A stretch of DNA of 64,000 nt from Pararhodobacter sp. (GCF_034676545.1 NZ_JAUCBZ010000015.1:2449001-2513000); one strand, 5' to 3'. Positions 33,581 through 42,990 are shown, counted from the stretch's first letter. The notes: generated by a model from the letters alone, not told the origin. A program made the numbers and translations.

Positions 33581-35731
33581 ATGGAAGTCTCGTTTGCCAA
33601 GGAGATCGAAAAGCTGAAGCTGGGGCAGGGCGACCAGTTCCACGGCGAGGGGATTTTGGCGGTGACCAAGGCGTTGCTGCAATCGGGCGTGTCCTATGTC
33701 GGCGGATACCAAGGCTCACCCGTGTCGCATCTGATTGACGTGATGGTGCAAGCCGCGCCGCAGATGCGCGAGTTGGGCGTGCATGTCGAGGCCTGCACCA
33801 ACGAGGCCGCCGCCGCCGCCATGCTGGGCGCCTCCATCATGTATCCGGTGCGCGGGGCGGTGGCGTGGAAATCCATCGTCGGCACCAATGTCGCCTCGGA
33901 TGCGCTGGCCAATCTGGCCTCACCGGGGTTGATGGGCGGCGCGCTGATCATCGTTGGCGAGGATTTCGGCGAGGGTTCCAGCGTCATACAGGAGCGCAGC
34001 CACGCCTATGCGATGAAATCGACGCTCTGGCTGATGGACCCGCGGCCCAACCTGCCCAGCATCGTCAACGCGGTCGAGAAATCCTTTGAATTGTCCGAAG
34101 CATCGAATACGCCGGTGATGATGGAACTGCGCATTCGGGCTTGCCATGTGCAGGGCAGTTTCACCGCCAAGGACAATATCGCCCCGGCGATATCCATGAC
34201 GCAAGTGCTCGCCGAGCCCGCACCCCATGACTACGAACGCCTCGCGCATCCGCCGGTGACCTTTGGCCATGAGCGCAAGAAATCCGGCGCGCGGATGCAG
34301 GCGGCGCGCGCGTTCATCCGCGAGAATGCGCTCAATGAAGTGTTCGAGGGTCAGACGCACAAGGATGTCGGGCTGATCGTACAGGGCGGGCTGTATAATG
34401 CGCTGTTGCGGGCACTGGCGGAACTGGGCCTCGCGGATGAAAGCGGCAATTGCGATATTCCGATCATGGTGCTGAATGTGGTGTATCCGCTGGTGCCCGA
34501 CGAGATTTTGGGTTTTGCCGCCGACAAGCGCGCGGTGCTGGTTCTGGAGGAAGGCCAGCCCGAATATATCGAGAATGAGGTCGGCACGATCCTGCGGCGC
34601 GGAAAGTCCAGGACGATCCTTGCGGGCAAGGATATCCTGCCGATGGCGGGGGAATATACCGCGCAGGTGATGTTGGATGGAACGGCGGCGTTTTTGCGCC
34701 AGCATCTGCCCGCCGTCGGCAATATCCTGACCGATGGCCAATACCGTGACGAGGTGCAGGCGCTGATCGACCAGACCGCCAGTTTGCTGCGCAACCCCGT
34801 GCCCCCGCGCCCGCCGGGGTTCTGCACCGGCTGCCCCGAACGCCCGTTTTTCACCGCGTTGAAACTGACCGAGCGCGAGATCGGCAAGGTCCATTATTCC
34901 GCCGATATCGGTTGCCACGCCTTCGCGACCTTCGCGCCATTCAACTTCGGCAACTCGATCCTGGGCTATGGCATGAGCCTTGCGTCGAACGCCTCGGTGG
35001 CCTCGTTTCAGGCGAAACCGCCGCTGGCGGTGATGGGCGACGGTGGGTTTTGGCATAATGGCTTGCTGACCGGGGTGACCTCGCGGCTGCTGAACGGCGG
35101 CGACGGGGTGCTGGTGATCATGAAGAACGGCTATACCTCGGCCACTGGCACGCAGGAAATTATCTCGTCGCCCGACCCCGCGATGAAACTGAAAGCCGCC
35201 GAGAAAAGCGCCACGCAGGGCGAGCGCACGATCGAGGACGCATTGCAAGGCGTCGGCGTGAAATGGCAGCGCACGGTCCACACCTACGGCGTTGCCAAAA
35301 TGCGCGACACGCTGCTCGAGGCGTTTGCCTCGCCGTTCAAAGGCCTCAAGGTGATCGTCGCCGAGGGCGAATGCCAGTTGGAGCGTCAACGCCGCATCAA
35401 GCCGATCCGCGCCAAGGCGCTGGCGGCGGGGGAGCGGGTGGAACGTCTGCGTTTCGGCATTGATGAAGACACCTGCACCGGGGATCATTCTTGCATCCGG
35501 CTGTCGGGCTGCCCGACCCTGACCGTGAAAACCGCGACCGATCCCTTGAAAACCGATCCCGTGGCGCATGTCACCAACGGTTGCGTCGGCTGTGGCTTGT
35601 GCGGTGAGGTGGCCCATGCGGCGACGTTGTGCCCCTCGTTCTGGCGCGCGCAGTTGATCTCGAACCCGTCATGGTGGGATCGCGCGAAAGCGTGGATGAA
35701 CACCACTCTGAACGGGGTGCCGCAGCCATGA
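33581..35731 (+). CDS. iorA: Indolepyruvate ferredoxin oxidoreductase, alpha subunit
   Basis: Thiamine-diphosphate and iron-sulfur enzyme (716 aa) that oxidatively decarboxylates aryl-pyruvates (from tryptophan, tyrosine and phenylalanine) to aryl-acetyl-CoA with ferredoxin as acceptor. Seen: the pyrimidine-binding N-terminal domain (GGYQGSPVSHLIDVM), the pyrophosphate-binding GDGGFWHNG near residue 485, and a ferredoxin-like tail with two cysteine sets (CTGDHSC..GCP and CVGCGLC..CP). The ATG at 33581 has GGGG upstream; a longer in-frame extension would run into the LysR promoter. It overlaps iorB by 4 bp. Confidence 0.92.
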   Translation: MEVSFAKEIEKLKLGQGDQFHGEGILAVTKALLQSGVSYVGGYQGSPVSHLIDVMVQAAPQMRELGVHVEACTNEAAAAAMLGASIMYPVRGAVAWKSIVGTNVASDALANLASPGLMGGALIIVGEDFGEGSSVIQERSHAYAMKSTLWLMDPRPNLPSIVNAVEKSFELSEASNTPVMMELRIRACHVQGSFTAKDNIAPAISMTQVLAEPAPHDYERLAHPPVTFGHERKKSGARMQAARAFIRENALNEVFEGQTHKDVGLIVQGGLYNALLRALAELGLADESGNCDIPIMVLNVVYPLVPDEILGFAADKRAVLVLEEGQPEYIENEVGTILRRGKSRTILAGKDILPMAGEYTAQVMLDGTAAFLRQHLPAVGNILTDGQYRDEVQALIDQTASLLRNPVPPRPPGFCTGCPERPFFTALKLTEREIGKVHYSADIGCHAFATFAPFNFGNSILGYGMSLASNASVASFQAKPPLAVMGDGGFWHNGLLTGVTSRLLNGGDGVLVIMKNGYTSATGTQEIISSPDPAMKLKAAEKSATQGERTIEDALQGVGVKWQRTVHTYGVAKMRDTLLEAFASPFKGLKVIVAEGECQLERQRRIKPIRAKALAAGERVERLRFGIDEDTCTGDHSCIRLSGCPTLTVKTATDPLKTDPVAHVTNGCVGCGLCGEVAHAATLCPSFWRAQLISNPSWWDRAKAWMNTTLNGVPQP

Positions 35732-37251
35732 GCTATGCCCCGCCCTTGCGACTTCTGATTGCGGCTTTGGGCGGCGAGGGCGGCGGCGTGCTGTTGGGTT
35801 GGGTCGTGGCCGGCGCACAGGCGGCGGGCCTGAAGGTGCAAGCGACATCCGTTCCCGGCGTTGCGCAACGCACCGGATCGACAAGCTATTACGTTGAAAT
35901 CGCAGAGCCGGAGTCAGAGGTTGTGCTCAGCCTCGTGCCGATGCCCGCGCGCGTCGATGTGGTCCTGGCCAGCGAGTTGGTCGAGGCGGCGCGCTGCATG
36001 GCGGCCGGGTTTGTCTCGCCGGGTCTCACAACCCTGATCGCCTCCACGAACCGGGTGTTTTCGACCGCCGAAAAGATCAGTCTGGGCGATGGGCGCTTTG
36101 CGGCGGAGGATATCATCAGTGCCGCGCAAAAGATGGCCAAGACCTGTCATCTGGCCGATTTCGACGCGCTGGCGTCTGAGGCGAATACTTTCATCTCGGC
36201 CACCTTGTTCGGGGCGCTGATTGGCAGCGGCGTTCTGCCGTGGTCCGAGGAGATCTCGTTGTCGGTGCTGGGGCAGGGGCGCGCCGCCGAGGCCAGCCTG
36301 CGCGGCGCGCGGGCCGCGATGGCGGCGGTGCAAATGCCAGCCGCAGCGGGACCTGTGCCAGCGGCCAGGGAACCGCAACACCATCTCGCGGGCCTTCCGT
36401 CCGAGACCGCCGAAATCGTCGCGCACGGCTATGATCACGTCATTGATTTTCAGGATGCGGCCTATGGCCAGACCTACCTTGACCACGTCGCCACCCTGCT
36501 GGCCGCCACGCCTTCGGGCGACCACCGCGCCGCTTATGCCCTGACCGAGGCGGCGCGCCGTTTGGCGTTGTGGATGGCCTATGAGGATGTCGCGCGGGTT
36601 GCCGATCTGAAAACCCGGCCCGAGCGGTTTAAACGTGTCCAAAACGAGGCGCAGGCCCAGCCCGGTCAAATCGTCTGGGTCACCGAATACATGAAGCCGC
36701 GCACCGAGGAAATCGCCGACATTCTGCCGTCCGGTCTGGGCAGCCGGATCATGCGACGCCTCCAGCGCGGCAAGCCGCTGCCGCTTACCGGACGTGGCGT
36801 TTTTATCCGTTCGAACGGAGTTTTGGGCTACCGAATGTTGCGGATTGTGGCAGGCATGAAACGCTTGCGCCGCAAATCTCTGCGGTTCCAGACCGAAAGC
36901 ACTGAAATTTCGCGTTGGGTTGACGCGATGACAATCGCTTTGGGCCGCGATCCGGGTTTTGCCAGCGGGCTGGCGGAGCTGCCGCGCGTCCTCAAAGGGT
37001 ATTCCGATACGCATTTGCGTGGCAAAGCGGCCTATGCCAAGATCATGGAGGGCATCGTCGCGCCTGCCATTGCCGAAGGTTCTGAGGCGCGCGCCGCACA
37101 GACCCTGCGCCATGCCGTCGCCGCAGCGCTGGCCGATGAAGCGCATACCGAACTCGACGCGATTTTATCGGGCGCACCCGCTGCCGCTCCCGACATTCCG
37201 AACCTGAAGGGGGCACGCAATGCTCACGAGCCGACGCACGATTGTCATTGA
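35728..37251 (+). CDS. iorB: Indolepyruvate ferredoxin oxidoreductase, beta subunit (long form)
   Basis: Partner of IorA. Residues 1-190 form the gamma-type 2-oxoacid oxidoreductase domain (LLIAALGGEGGGVLLGWVV and the QRTGSTSYYVE block). The product is 507 aa, much longer than archaeal IorB (about 200 aa). The added C-terminal part (about 230-507) is mostly helical and is common in proteobacterial forms. The ATG is within the iorA stop (ATGA), so translation is coupled. Its 3' end overlaps the thioesterase gene by 32 bp. Confidence 0.88.
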   Translation: MSYAPPLRLLIAALGGEGGGVLLGWVVAGAQAAGLKVQATSVPGVAQRTGSTSYYVEIAEPESEVVLSLVPMPARVDVVLASELVEAARCMAAGFVSPGLTTLIASTNRVFSTAEKISLGDGRFAAEDIISAAQKMAKTCHLADFDALASEANTFISATLFGALIGSGVLPWSEEISLSVLGQGRAAEASLRGARAAMAAVQMPAAAGPVPAAREPQHHLAGLPSETAEIVAHGYDHVIDFQDAAYGQTYLDHVATLLAATPSGDHRAAYALTEAARRLALWMAYEDVARVADLKTRPERFKRVQNEAQAQPGQIVWVTEYMKPRTEEIADILPSGLGSRIMRRLQRGKPLPLTGRGVFIRSNGVLGYRMLRIVAGMKRLRRKSLRFQTESTEISRWVDAMTIALGRDPGFASGLAELPRVLKGYSDTHLRGKAAYAKIMEGIVAPAIAEGSEARAAQTLRHAVAAALADEAHTELDAILSGAPAAAPDIPNLKGARNAHEPTHDCH

Positions 37252-37642
37252 TTGGGGCGACTGCGACCCTGCCGATATTGTCTTCTATCCCAATTATTTC
37301 CGCTGGTTCGACGCCTCGACCGCGGCGCATTTCGCAGCCGCGGGCTTGCCGAAGCCGCGCTTGATCGCCGAATACGGCGTTGTCGGTTTTCCGATGGTCG
37401 ATACGCGGGCAAGGTTCCATGTGCCGTCGAAACATGGCGATGAGGTGGTCATCGAGACCACAATCACCGAATTTGGCCGCTCCAGTTTCACCGTCGAACA
37501 CCGGTTGATGCGTGGCGAGACGCTGGCGGTCGAGGGATTTGAGAAACGCGTGTTGGTGGCCAAATCCGTGGGTGGTGGGGGCCTGAGATCCTTTGCAATT
37601 CCTGAAGAAGTCAAGGCGCTGTTTTCGGGGGATATGGTTTGA
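37220..37642 (+). CDS. 4-hydroxybenzoyl-CoA-thioesterase-type hotdog protein
   Basis: A 140-residue hotdog thioesterase of the 4HBT/YbgC branch, recognised by the active-site block GDCDPADIVFYPNYFRWFD at residues 13-31, where the Asp of DPA is the catalytic acid, and by a typical RLMRGETLAVEG strand. Because it overlaps the end of iorB by 32 bp, it probably hydrolyses the aryl-acetyl-CoA made by IorAB to the free aryl-acetate that would feed the hpa operon. That link is inferred from the context. Confidence 0.83.
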   Translation: MLTSRRTIVIDWGDCDPADIVFYPNYFRWFDASTAAHFAAAGLPKPRLIAEYGVVGFPMVDTRARFHVPSKHGDEVVIETTITEFGRSSFTVEHRLMRGETLAVEGFEKRVLVAKSVGGGGLRSFAIPEEVKALFSGDMV

Positions 37643-37909
37643 GGATCGCCGTGCCTGGTGCTGGACTGTATCACGCCGAAGCCGAGGTCGCACCGCTTGA
37701 TGTGGCAACGGCAACTGGCCTGAGCCGCGCCTTTCCGGATGCCATGACGCGGTACAATGACGCGGGCGTTGAACAGCACGCGGCATCGCGTGTTTGCCGA
37801 AAAAGACGCACCGACCAAAGTGACGACCCAGTATCAGGAAGATCGGCAAGCTATCTTTGATCCATGATGCTGGTTAAGCTTTCTTAACGACCCAACGGAG
37901 GAGAAAACA
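37643..37909. other. Intergenic stretch with a possible gene remnant and a palindrome
   Basis: Two short frames here look protein-like but do not join: one starts in the thioesterase stop (37639, LRIAVPGAGLYHAEA) and the other ends near 37862 (FAEKDAPTKVTTQYQED). They may be two pieces of a broken gene that I cannot identify. Near the right end, GTTAAG-CTTT-CTTAAC (37873-37888) is a perfect inverted repeat 22 bp before the TRAP gene start, a possible operator. Confidence 0.4.
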
Positions 37910-38944
37910 ATGAACTATCTTGCAATGACCGGCACACTCGTGAGCGCGCTTTCGCTGTCATCTATGGCAAGCGCTCAGGAATACACGTTTCGCTTGCATC
38001 ACCTGCTGAGTGCGCAAGCCCCGGCGCACAGCCAAATGCTGGTGCCTTGGGCCGAGCGCGTCAAGGAACTGTCGGGCGGCCGCGTGGATATCGAGATTTT
38101 CCCGGCCATGACCCTCGGCGGTGCGCCGCCCGAGTTGATCAGCCAGGTCCGCGATGGTGTCGTTGATTTGGTCTGGACAGTGAACGGCTATACACCCGGC
38201 CTGTTTCCGCGCAGCGAAGTGTTTGAATTGCCGTTCGTTTATGTGAATGATCCGGTCGCCACCAACCTCGCCATGTATGACATGTTCGATGAGTATCTGC
38301 GCGAGGAATATCAGGGCGTCGAGGTCATGTTTCTGCACGTTCACGCGGGGCAGGGCATCCATATGGTTGACGATCTGATCCGGACGCCGGCTGACCTCGA
38401 AGGCATGAGGATGCGCATTCCAACCCGCACCGGCGCCTGGATCATCGAGGCTTTGGGGGCCACGCCCGTTGCCATGCCAGTCCCGGATTTGCCGCAGGCG
38501 CTGCAAACCGGCGTCGTGGACGGGGCGTTCATTCCGTGGGAGATCATTCCGCCCCTGCGCATTCAGGAGCAGACCGAGTACCAGATCGAAGGGTTTGACA
38601 GGGCCCGGTTTGGCACCACGACCTTTCAGGTGTCGATGAATGCGGATCGTTGGGCGGGGTTGCCTGAGGATATTCAGGCAATCTTCCGTGAGGCCTCCAA
38701 CCGCGAATGGTGGGCTCATGTCGGCGAGATCTGGCGTGCTTCGGACGATTTCGGCATCAACATGGCGGTGAATGCGGGCAACACCCATGTCACGCTGACT
38801 GAAGAAGAAACGGCCGCCTTCCAAGTGGCTCTCGAGCCGGTTGTCGAACGTTGGGTTGCAGAAGTCGACGGCCTTGGCATTGATGGCGCGGCTTTGGTCG
38901 CGGCGGCGCGCGAAGCCATCGCCGCCAACGCTTCCGATATGTGA
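37910..38944 (+). CDS. TRAP transporter substrate-binding protein (DctP family)
   Basis: Periplasmic solute-binding protein (344 aa) with a signal peptide at residues 1-23 (SSMASAQE). The DctP family blocks are present: LGGAPPELISQVRDGVVDLV near 80, and a binding arginine in GMRMRIPTRTG near 163 that normally contacts the substrate carboxylate. GGAGGAG precedes the ATG. It is the first gene of a TRAP operon. The position after iorAB and the thioesterase, and before a P450, points to an aromatic acid as substrate, but the ligand cannot be read from the sequence. Confidence 0.92.
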   Translation: MNYLAMTGTLVSALSLSSMASAQEYTFRLHHLLSAQAPAHSQMLVPWAERVKELSGGRVDIEIFPAMTLGGAPPELISQVRDGVVDLVWTVNGYTPGLFPRSEVFELPFVYVNDPVATNLAMYDMFDEYLREEYQGVEVMFLHVHAGQGIHMVDDLIRTPADLEGMRMRIPTRTGAWIIEALGATPVAMPVPDLPQALQTGVVDGAFIPWEIIPPLRIQEQTEYQIEGFDRARFGTTTFQVSMNADRWAGLPEDIQAIFREASNREWWAHVGEIWRASDDFGINMAVNAGNTHVTLTEEETAAFQVALEPVVERWVAEVDGLGIDGAALVAAAREAIAANASDM

Positions 38945-39462
38945 TGGAGGCATCCACGCAAACCCCTCGCCGCACTGGTTTGACCAGTGCGGCGGACACC
39001 GTGATCACCGCTTGGGCGGTGTTCGGCGGGATCATGGTGATTGCCGTTGTGCTGATGAATGTCCTGTCGGTGCTTCTGGCAATCCTTGGCGTGCCATTCG
39101 GCGGAGATTTTGAATTGACGCAAATGGGGATCGCCATCGCGGCCTTTGCGTTCTTGCCCTATTGTCAGTTGACCGGGGCGAATGTCACGGCGGATATCTT
39201 TACCGCCAATGCCTCGCCGCGCACCATCGCGATTTTCGCCGTTGCGGCCTCGGTCGTGGCGCTGATGTTCGGGCTGTTGTTGCTTTACGCCATGTACGGC
39301 GGCATGGTGAGCCAGCGCCAGTATAACTACACCACCGCCATTTTGCAGGTGCCGATCTGGTGGGCCTATGTCCCGGGCCTCCTGTCGCTGGCGCTGTTGG
39401 CCATTGCGTCCTTTATCACCCTTACGGAAAATCTCGGCAAACTGCGCCGGGGCAGGAATTGA
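38944..39462 (+). CDS. TRAP transporter small permease (DctQ family)
   Basis: Small membrane subunit (172 aa) with four predicted segments, family start MMEASTQ..., and a charged loop near GGDFELTQMGIAIAAFAFLPYC at about 57-78. The ATG overlaps the DctP stop region (GTGATG; a GTG at 38941 is the alternative). It pairs with the large permease, which begins six bases after its stop. Confidence 0.88.
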   Translation: MEASTQTPRRTGLTSAADTVITAWAVFGGIMVIAVVLMNVLSVLLAILGVPFGGDFELTQMGIAIAAFAFLPYCQLTGANVTADIFTANASPRTIAIFAVAASVVALMFGLLLLYAMYGGMVSQRQYNYTTAILQVPIWWAYVPGLLSLALLAIASFITLTENLGKLRRGRN

Positions 39463-39468
39463 CCACTT

Positions 39469-40821
39469 ATGTTTGACCCCATCACGCTTGGGCTCATCAG
39501 CCTTGTTGTCCTGGTCACGCTGATCGCCTTGCGCATGCCGATTGCCTACGCGATGATCCTTGTCGGCGGGGTCGGCGTGGTCATCATGAACGGCCCGATG
39601 ACCGTCATGAACCAATTGAAAACATTGGCGTATGGCCAGTTCTCCAACTATGGGCTGTCGGTGGTGCCGATGTTCGTGTTGATGGGGGCAATTGCATCAC
39701 GAGTAGGCCTGTCGAAGGCGTTGTTCCGGGGCGCAAACGCGTGGCTTGGATGGGCGCCGGGTGGCACGGCGATGGCGGCAATTGCGGGTTGTGCCGGCTT
39801 TGGCGCGGTGTCCGGGTCGTCGCTGGCGACGGCCTCGACGATGGGGCGCATCGCCTTGCCGGAGCTCAAGCGGTTCAACTATTCCGGCGCTTTGGCAACC
39901 GGATCGCTGGCGGCGGGCGGCGTGCTGGGCATCCTGATCCCGCCCTCGGTGGTGCTGATCATCTACTCGATCATCGTCGAGGCCAACATCGTCACCATGT
40001 TCATGGCGGCGATGATTCCGGGCGCACTGGCGGTGCTCTTTTTCATGCTGACGATCCTGATCTATGTGCTGATCAAGCCCGATGCCGGCCCCAAGGGGGG
40101 CGCTGCGGACCGCGCGGAGTTTGTCGCCGCGAGTTTGGGTGTTCTGCCCGTCGTACTGATCTTCGCAATTGTTCTGGGTGGGATCTATCTGGGCTTTTAC
40201 AACCCTACGCCGGGTGCCGCGATGGGTGTCTTCATGGTCGCGGTGTACGGCCTTGTGCGGCGCAGTCTGTCATGGGCCGACACGCTCGACAGCATCAAGG
40301 AAACCGCACAGACGACCGGTATGATCTATCTCATCTTGCTGGGCGCGGAACTGGTGAAGATCTTCATGTCCCGCGTGCGTATGCCGCAAGCGACGGCCGA
40401 GTGGATCGGTGCGTCGGGGCTGGAGCCGATGACCGTGTTGATCTTGCTGTTGATCGCGCTGATCCTGCTGGGCTGTCTGATGGACAGCCTGTCGATGATC
40501 CTGCTGGTTGTCCCGTTCTTCTGGCCGGTTCTGGTCGAATTGAACGGCGGTCTCTATGCATTTGGCCCCGATACCGGCTTTGGTATGAGCACCGAGGAAT
40601 TGAAAGTCTGGTTCGGGATTCTCGCGCTGATTGTCGTCGAGTTGGGGCTGATAACGCCTCCGGTCGGCATGAATGTCTTTGTGATTTCCGCCTTGGCCAA
40701 AGACGTGCCGATGATCGAGACGTTCAAGGGGGTGATGCCGTTTTTCGGGGCCGAGATCGTACGGATCGCGGTTCTGATCATGTTCCCCGCGTTGACCCTT
40801 TGGTTGCCGAGCGTCTTTTAG
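39469..40821 (+). CDS. TRAP transporter large permease (DctM family)
   Basis: Large sodium-coupled permease (450 aa) with about 12-13 membrane segments. Family blocks: MPIAYAMILVGGVGV near the start, GFGAVSGSSLATASTMGRIALPE near 110-130, and GVLGILIPPSVVLIIYS near 150. The C-terminal half repeats this layout (ITPPVGMNVFVI), as is typical for the two-fold DctM structure. It completes a three-gene P-Q-M set. Confidence 0.93.
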   Translation: MFDPITLGLISLVVLVTLIALRMPIAYAMILVGGVGVVIMNGPMTVMNQLKTLAYGQFSNYGLSVVPMFVLMGAIASRVGLSKALFRGANAWLGWAPGGTAMAAIAGCAGFGAVSGSSLATASTMGRIALPELKRFNYSGALATGSLAAGGVLGILIPPSVVLIIYSIIVEANIVTMFMAAMIPGALAVLFFMLTILIYVLIKPDAGPKGGAADRAEFVAASLGVLPVVLIFAIVLGGIYLGFYNPTPGAAMGVFMVAVYGLVRRSLSWADTLDSIKETAQTTGMIYLILLGAELVKIFMSRVRMPQATAEWIGASGLEPMTVLILLLIALILLGCLMDSLSMILLVVPFFWPVLVELNGGLYAFGPDTGFGMSTEELKVWFGILALIVVELGLITPPVGMNVFVISALAKDVPMIETFKGVMPFFGAEIVRIAVLIMFPALTLWLPSVF

Positions 40822-40880
40822 CAAGGCGAGGAGCGCTTGATGCACCGTGGTTCAAACGCCGTTTAACTTGAGGAAATGCC

Positions 40881-42056
40881 ATGCCTTTAGCCCCCATTGA
40901 CACCGAGATCACCATTGCCGAACTCACCCGGTCGCCCTATCCGATCTATCAGCGCCTGCGGGCGCAAACCCCGGTGCTGAAAGTCGCCTCGGTCGGGCGG
41001 ACGTTTCTGACCAAGGCGGCCGATACACGCGCGGTCAAAGAGAACCCCGAGTTGTGGAGCTCGAACGATCCGAACACCCCGATGGAGCGCGCATTTCAGG
41101 CGCATACGCTGATGCGCAAGGATGGTGAGGCGCATCTGCGGGCGCGCAACGCCATGTTGCCCACGTTCTCGGCGCGCAATATCCGGACCATCTGGTCCGT
41201 CGAATACGAAAAGCTGGCCGCGCAATACCTCGATCGGCTGCCGCGCGATGAGGTGATTGACCTGTTTTCCGCCCTCGCTGGCCCGCTGGCGGCGCGGATC
41301 TTGTCGGTTGTCCTGGGCATTCCCGAGGCCAGCGACTATGAATTGCAAGAATGGTCGCAAGCGCTGATTGATGGCGCCGGGAATTTTGGCTGGGCGCCCG
41401 AACCTTTTGCGCGCGTGGATCGCGCGCATATCGGCATGAATGCGTTGCTCAAGCAAAAAGCCGAGGTGCTCAAAGCCGCACCGAATCAATCGGCGCTGTC
41501 GGTGATGGTGAATGCCGAAGATCCGCTGGACTGGGACCAGATCGTCTCGAACATCAAGATCGCGATTGGCGGCGGCATCAACGAGCCTCGCGATGCGCTG
41601 TTGACCTGCGTTGTAGGCCTGGTGAACAACCCCGACCAATTGGAGGCGATCAAGGAAAGCGGCAAATGGGGCGATGCGTTTGAAGAAGCCGTGCGCTGGG
41701 TCGCGCCAATTCAGGTTTCGGCGCGTGTTGCCACCAGCGACACCGAAATTCGCGGCATCGACATTCCAAAAGGGGATGTTGTGCTGACGTGTCAGGCGTC
41801 GTCCAACCATGATGAAGAGCTGTTCGAGGACGGGCACGAATACAATGTTTTCCGCAAACATGCGCCACACCAAAGCTTTGGCGGCGGCCCACATCACTGC
41901 ATGGGAACCCATATTTCGCGGGCGATGATCGGCAAGATCATGTTGCCGATGCTGTTCGAGCGGTTCCCGAATATGAAGCTGATGTCGCCCAATGACGTCA
42001 ACTGGAGCGGCTTTGGCTTTCGTGGGCCGCTGTCTTTGCCAGTTCGTTTGACCTGA
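40881..42056 (+). CDS. Cytochrome P450 with an amide-acid pair in the I helix
   Basis: A soluble bacterial P450 (391 aa). The heme loop FGGGPHHCMG places the thiolate ligand at Cys340, the ExxR pair is in EEAVRW, and there is no membrane anchor. The oxygen-activating I-helix segment reads GGGINEPRDALL (about 230-241), with Asn234-Glu235 where most P450s have an acid-alcohol (Asp/Glu-Thr) pair. That amide-acid arrangement is described for CYP255 aromatic O-demethylases. It lies 59 bp after DctM and may act on the imported aromatic. No ferredoxin or reductase partner is adjacent. Confidence 0.88.
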   Translation: MPLAPIDTEITIAELTRSPYPIYQRLRAQTPVLKVASVGRTFLTKAADTRAVKENPELWSSNDPNTPMERAFQAHTLMRKDGEAHLRARNAMLPTFSARNIRTIWSVEYEKLAAQYLDRLPRDEVIDLFSALAGPLAARILSVVLGIPEASDYELQEWSQALIDGAGNFGWAPEPFARVDRAHIGMNALLKQKAEVLKAAPNQSALSVMVNAEDPLDWDQIVSNIKIAIGGGINEPRDALLTCVVGLVNNPDQLEAIKESGKWGDAFEEAVRWVAPIQVSARVATSDTEIRGIDIPKGDVVLTCQASSNHDEELFEDGHEYNVFRKHAPHQSFGGGPHHCMGTHISRAMIGKIMLPMLFERFPNMKLMSPNDVNWSGFGFRGPLSLPVRLT

Positions 42057-42084
42057 AAACAGCGGCACTTAGGCTCAGGACTCG

Positions 42085-42990
42085 TTCTTGTTTCATAGCC
42101 AGAACAAGACGACCGCTGCGACGGCGATGGCTGACAGGAAGATTTTTTGGCACCGGTCGTATCGGGTTGCGACGTGCCGCCAGTCCTTCAACCTGCCGAA
42201 CATGATCTCGATTCGGTTGCGGCGTTTGTATCGACGTTTGTCATATTTCACGATTTCGGTGCGCGGCTTCCGGCCGAGTATACAGGCCCGTATCCCTTTG
42301 TCTTTCAACGCATCTCTGAACCAATCGGCATCATGGCCACGATCCCCGAGCAGCCAATCGACCTTTGGCAGACTGTCCAGCAAGGCCGCCGTACCGATGT
42401 AATCGCGGCCTTGACCGGCGCTGACGAAGAGGCTGATCGGACGACCCCGGCAGTCGCAAATCGCGTGCAACTTCGTATTCAGGCCGCCCTTGGTGCGGCC
42501 CATCAGGCGTCAATTCGGCATTGTCCTCGGACCAATGGCGGACAATTTCTCATCCCCCTTTTTGACGCCCAGACTGGACGCCGTGCGGTGGGCCTTGAGG
42601 GACTTGCGCAGGCTCACTCGACCGCAAGGCGTTCGCCTGCTCAATTCAAACATCACGGTCATTTCTTCGCCGTGATCAGCCGCCAGACCAAGCATCATCT
42701 GCGCGAAGATGCCCTTCTCGCTCCACCGCTTCCAGCGGTTATAGAGCGTTTCCGGGGCTTGCGCGGCCCCACTGGGGCCACGGTCCGCTGCGACTTTGGG
42801 GGCCGTATTCGCTGTGCGCATCCTGCCACCGCAAGCCATTGCGATTGATGAAGATAATCCTGCTCAAGACCCGTCGATCATCAACGCGAGGCTTGCTGTG
42901 GGACTTGGGAAAACAGGGCTCCAGACGCGCCATCTGCGCGACGCTCAACCAGAAGAGATCAGACATGACACCGCTCGTTTTTCCAGCGGT
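42085..42990 (-). mobile_element. Decayed IS5-family (IS427-like) insertion sequence
   Basis: On the minus strand the transposase start (MSDLFWLSVAQMARLEPCFPKSH, from 42966) breaks frame after HSEYGP. The middle part is in another frame (ETLYNRWKRWSEKGIFAQMM near 42745) with the first catalytic Asp region replaced. The last part (KGGLNTKLHAICDCRGRPISL to about 42093) is in a third frame and retains the catalytic Asp (GDRGHDADW) and Glu (RNRIEIMFGRLKDW). The element cannot make an active transposase. Terminal inverted repeats were not found with confidence, so the ends are approximate. Confidence 0.8.

Noticed and set aside
33920..35617. 565-codon open frame on the minus strand inside iorA
   Set aside because: Antisense to a clear iorA; no family motif and no ribosome binding site.
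42060..42990. Terminal inverted repeats for the IS5-like remnant
   Set aside because: Candidate ends (near 42078 and 42985) match only as short direct, not inverted, sequences.
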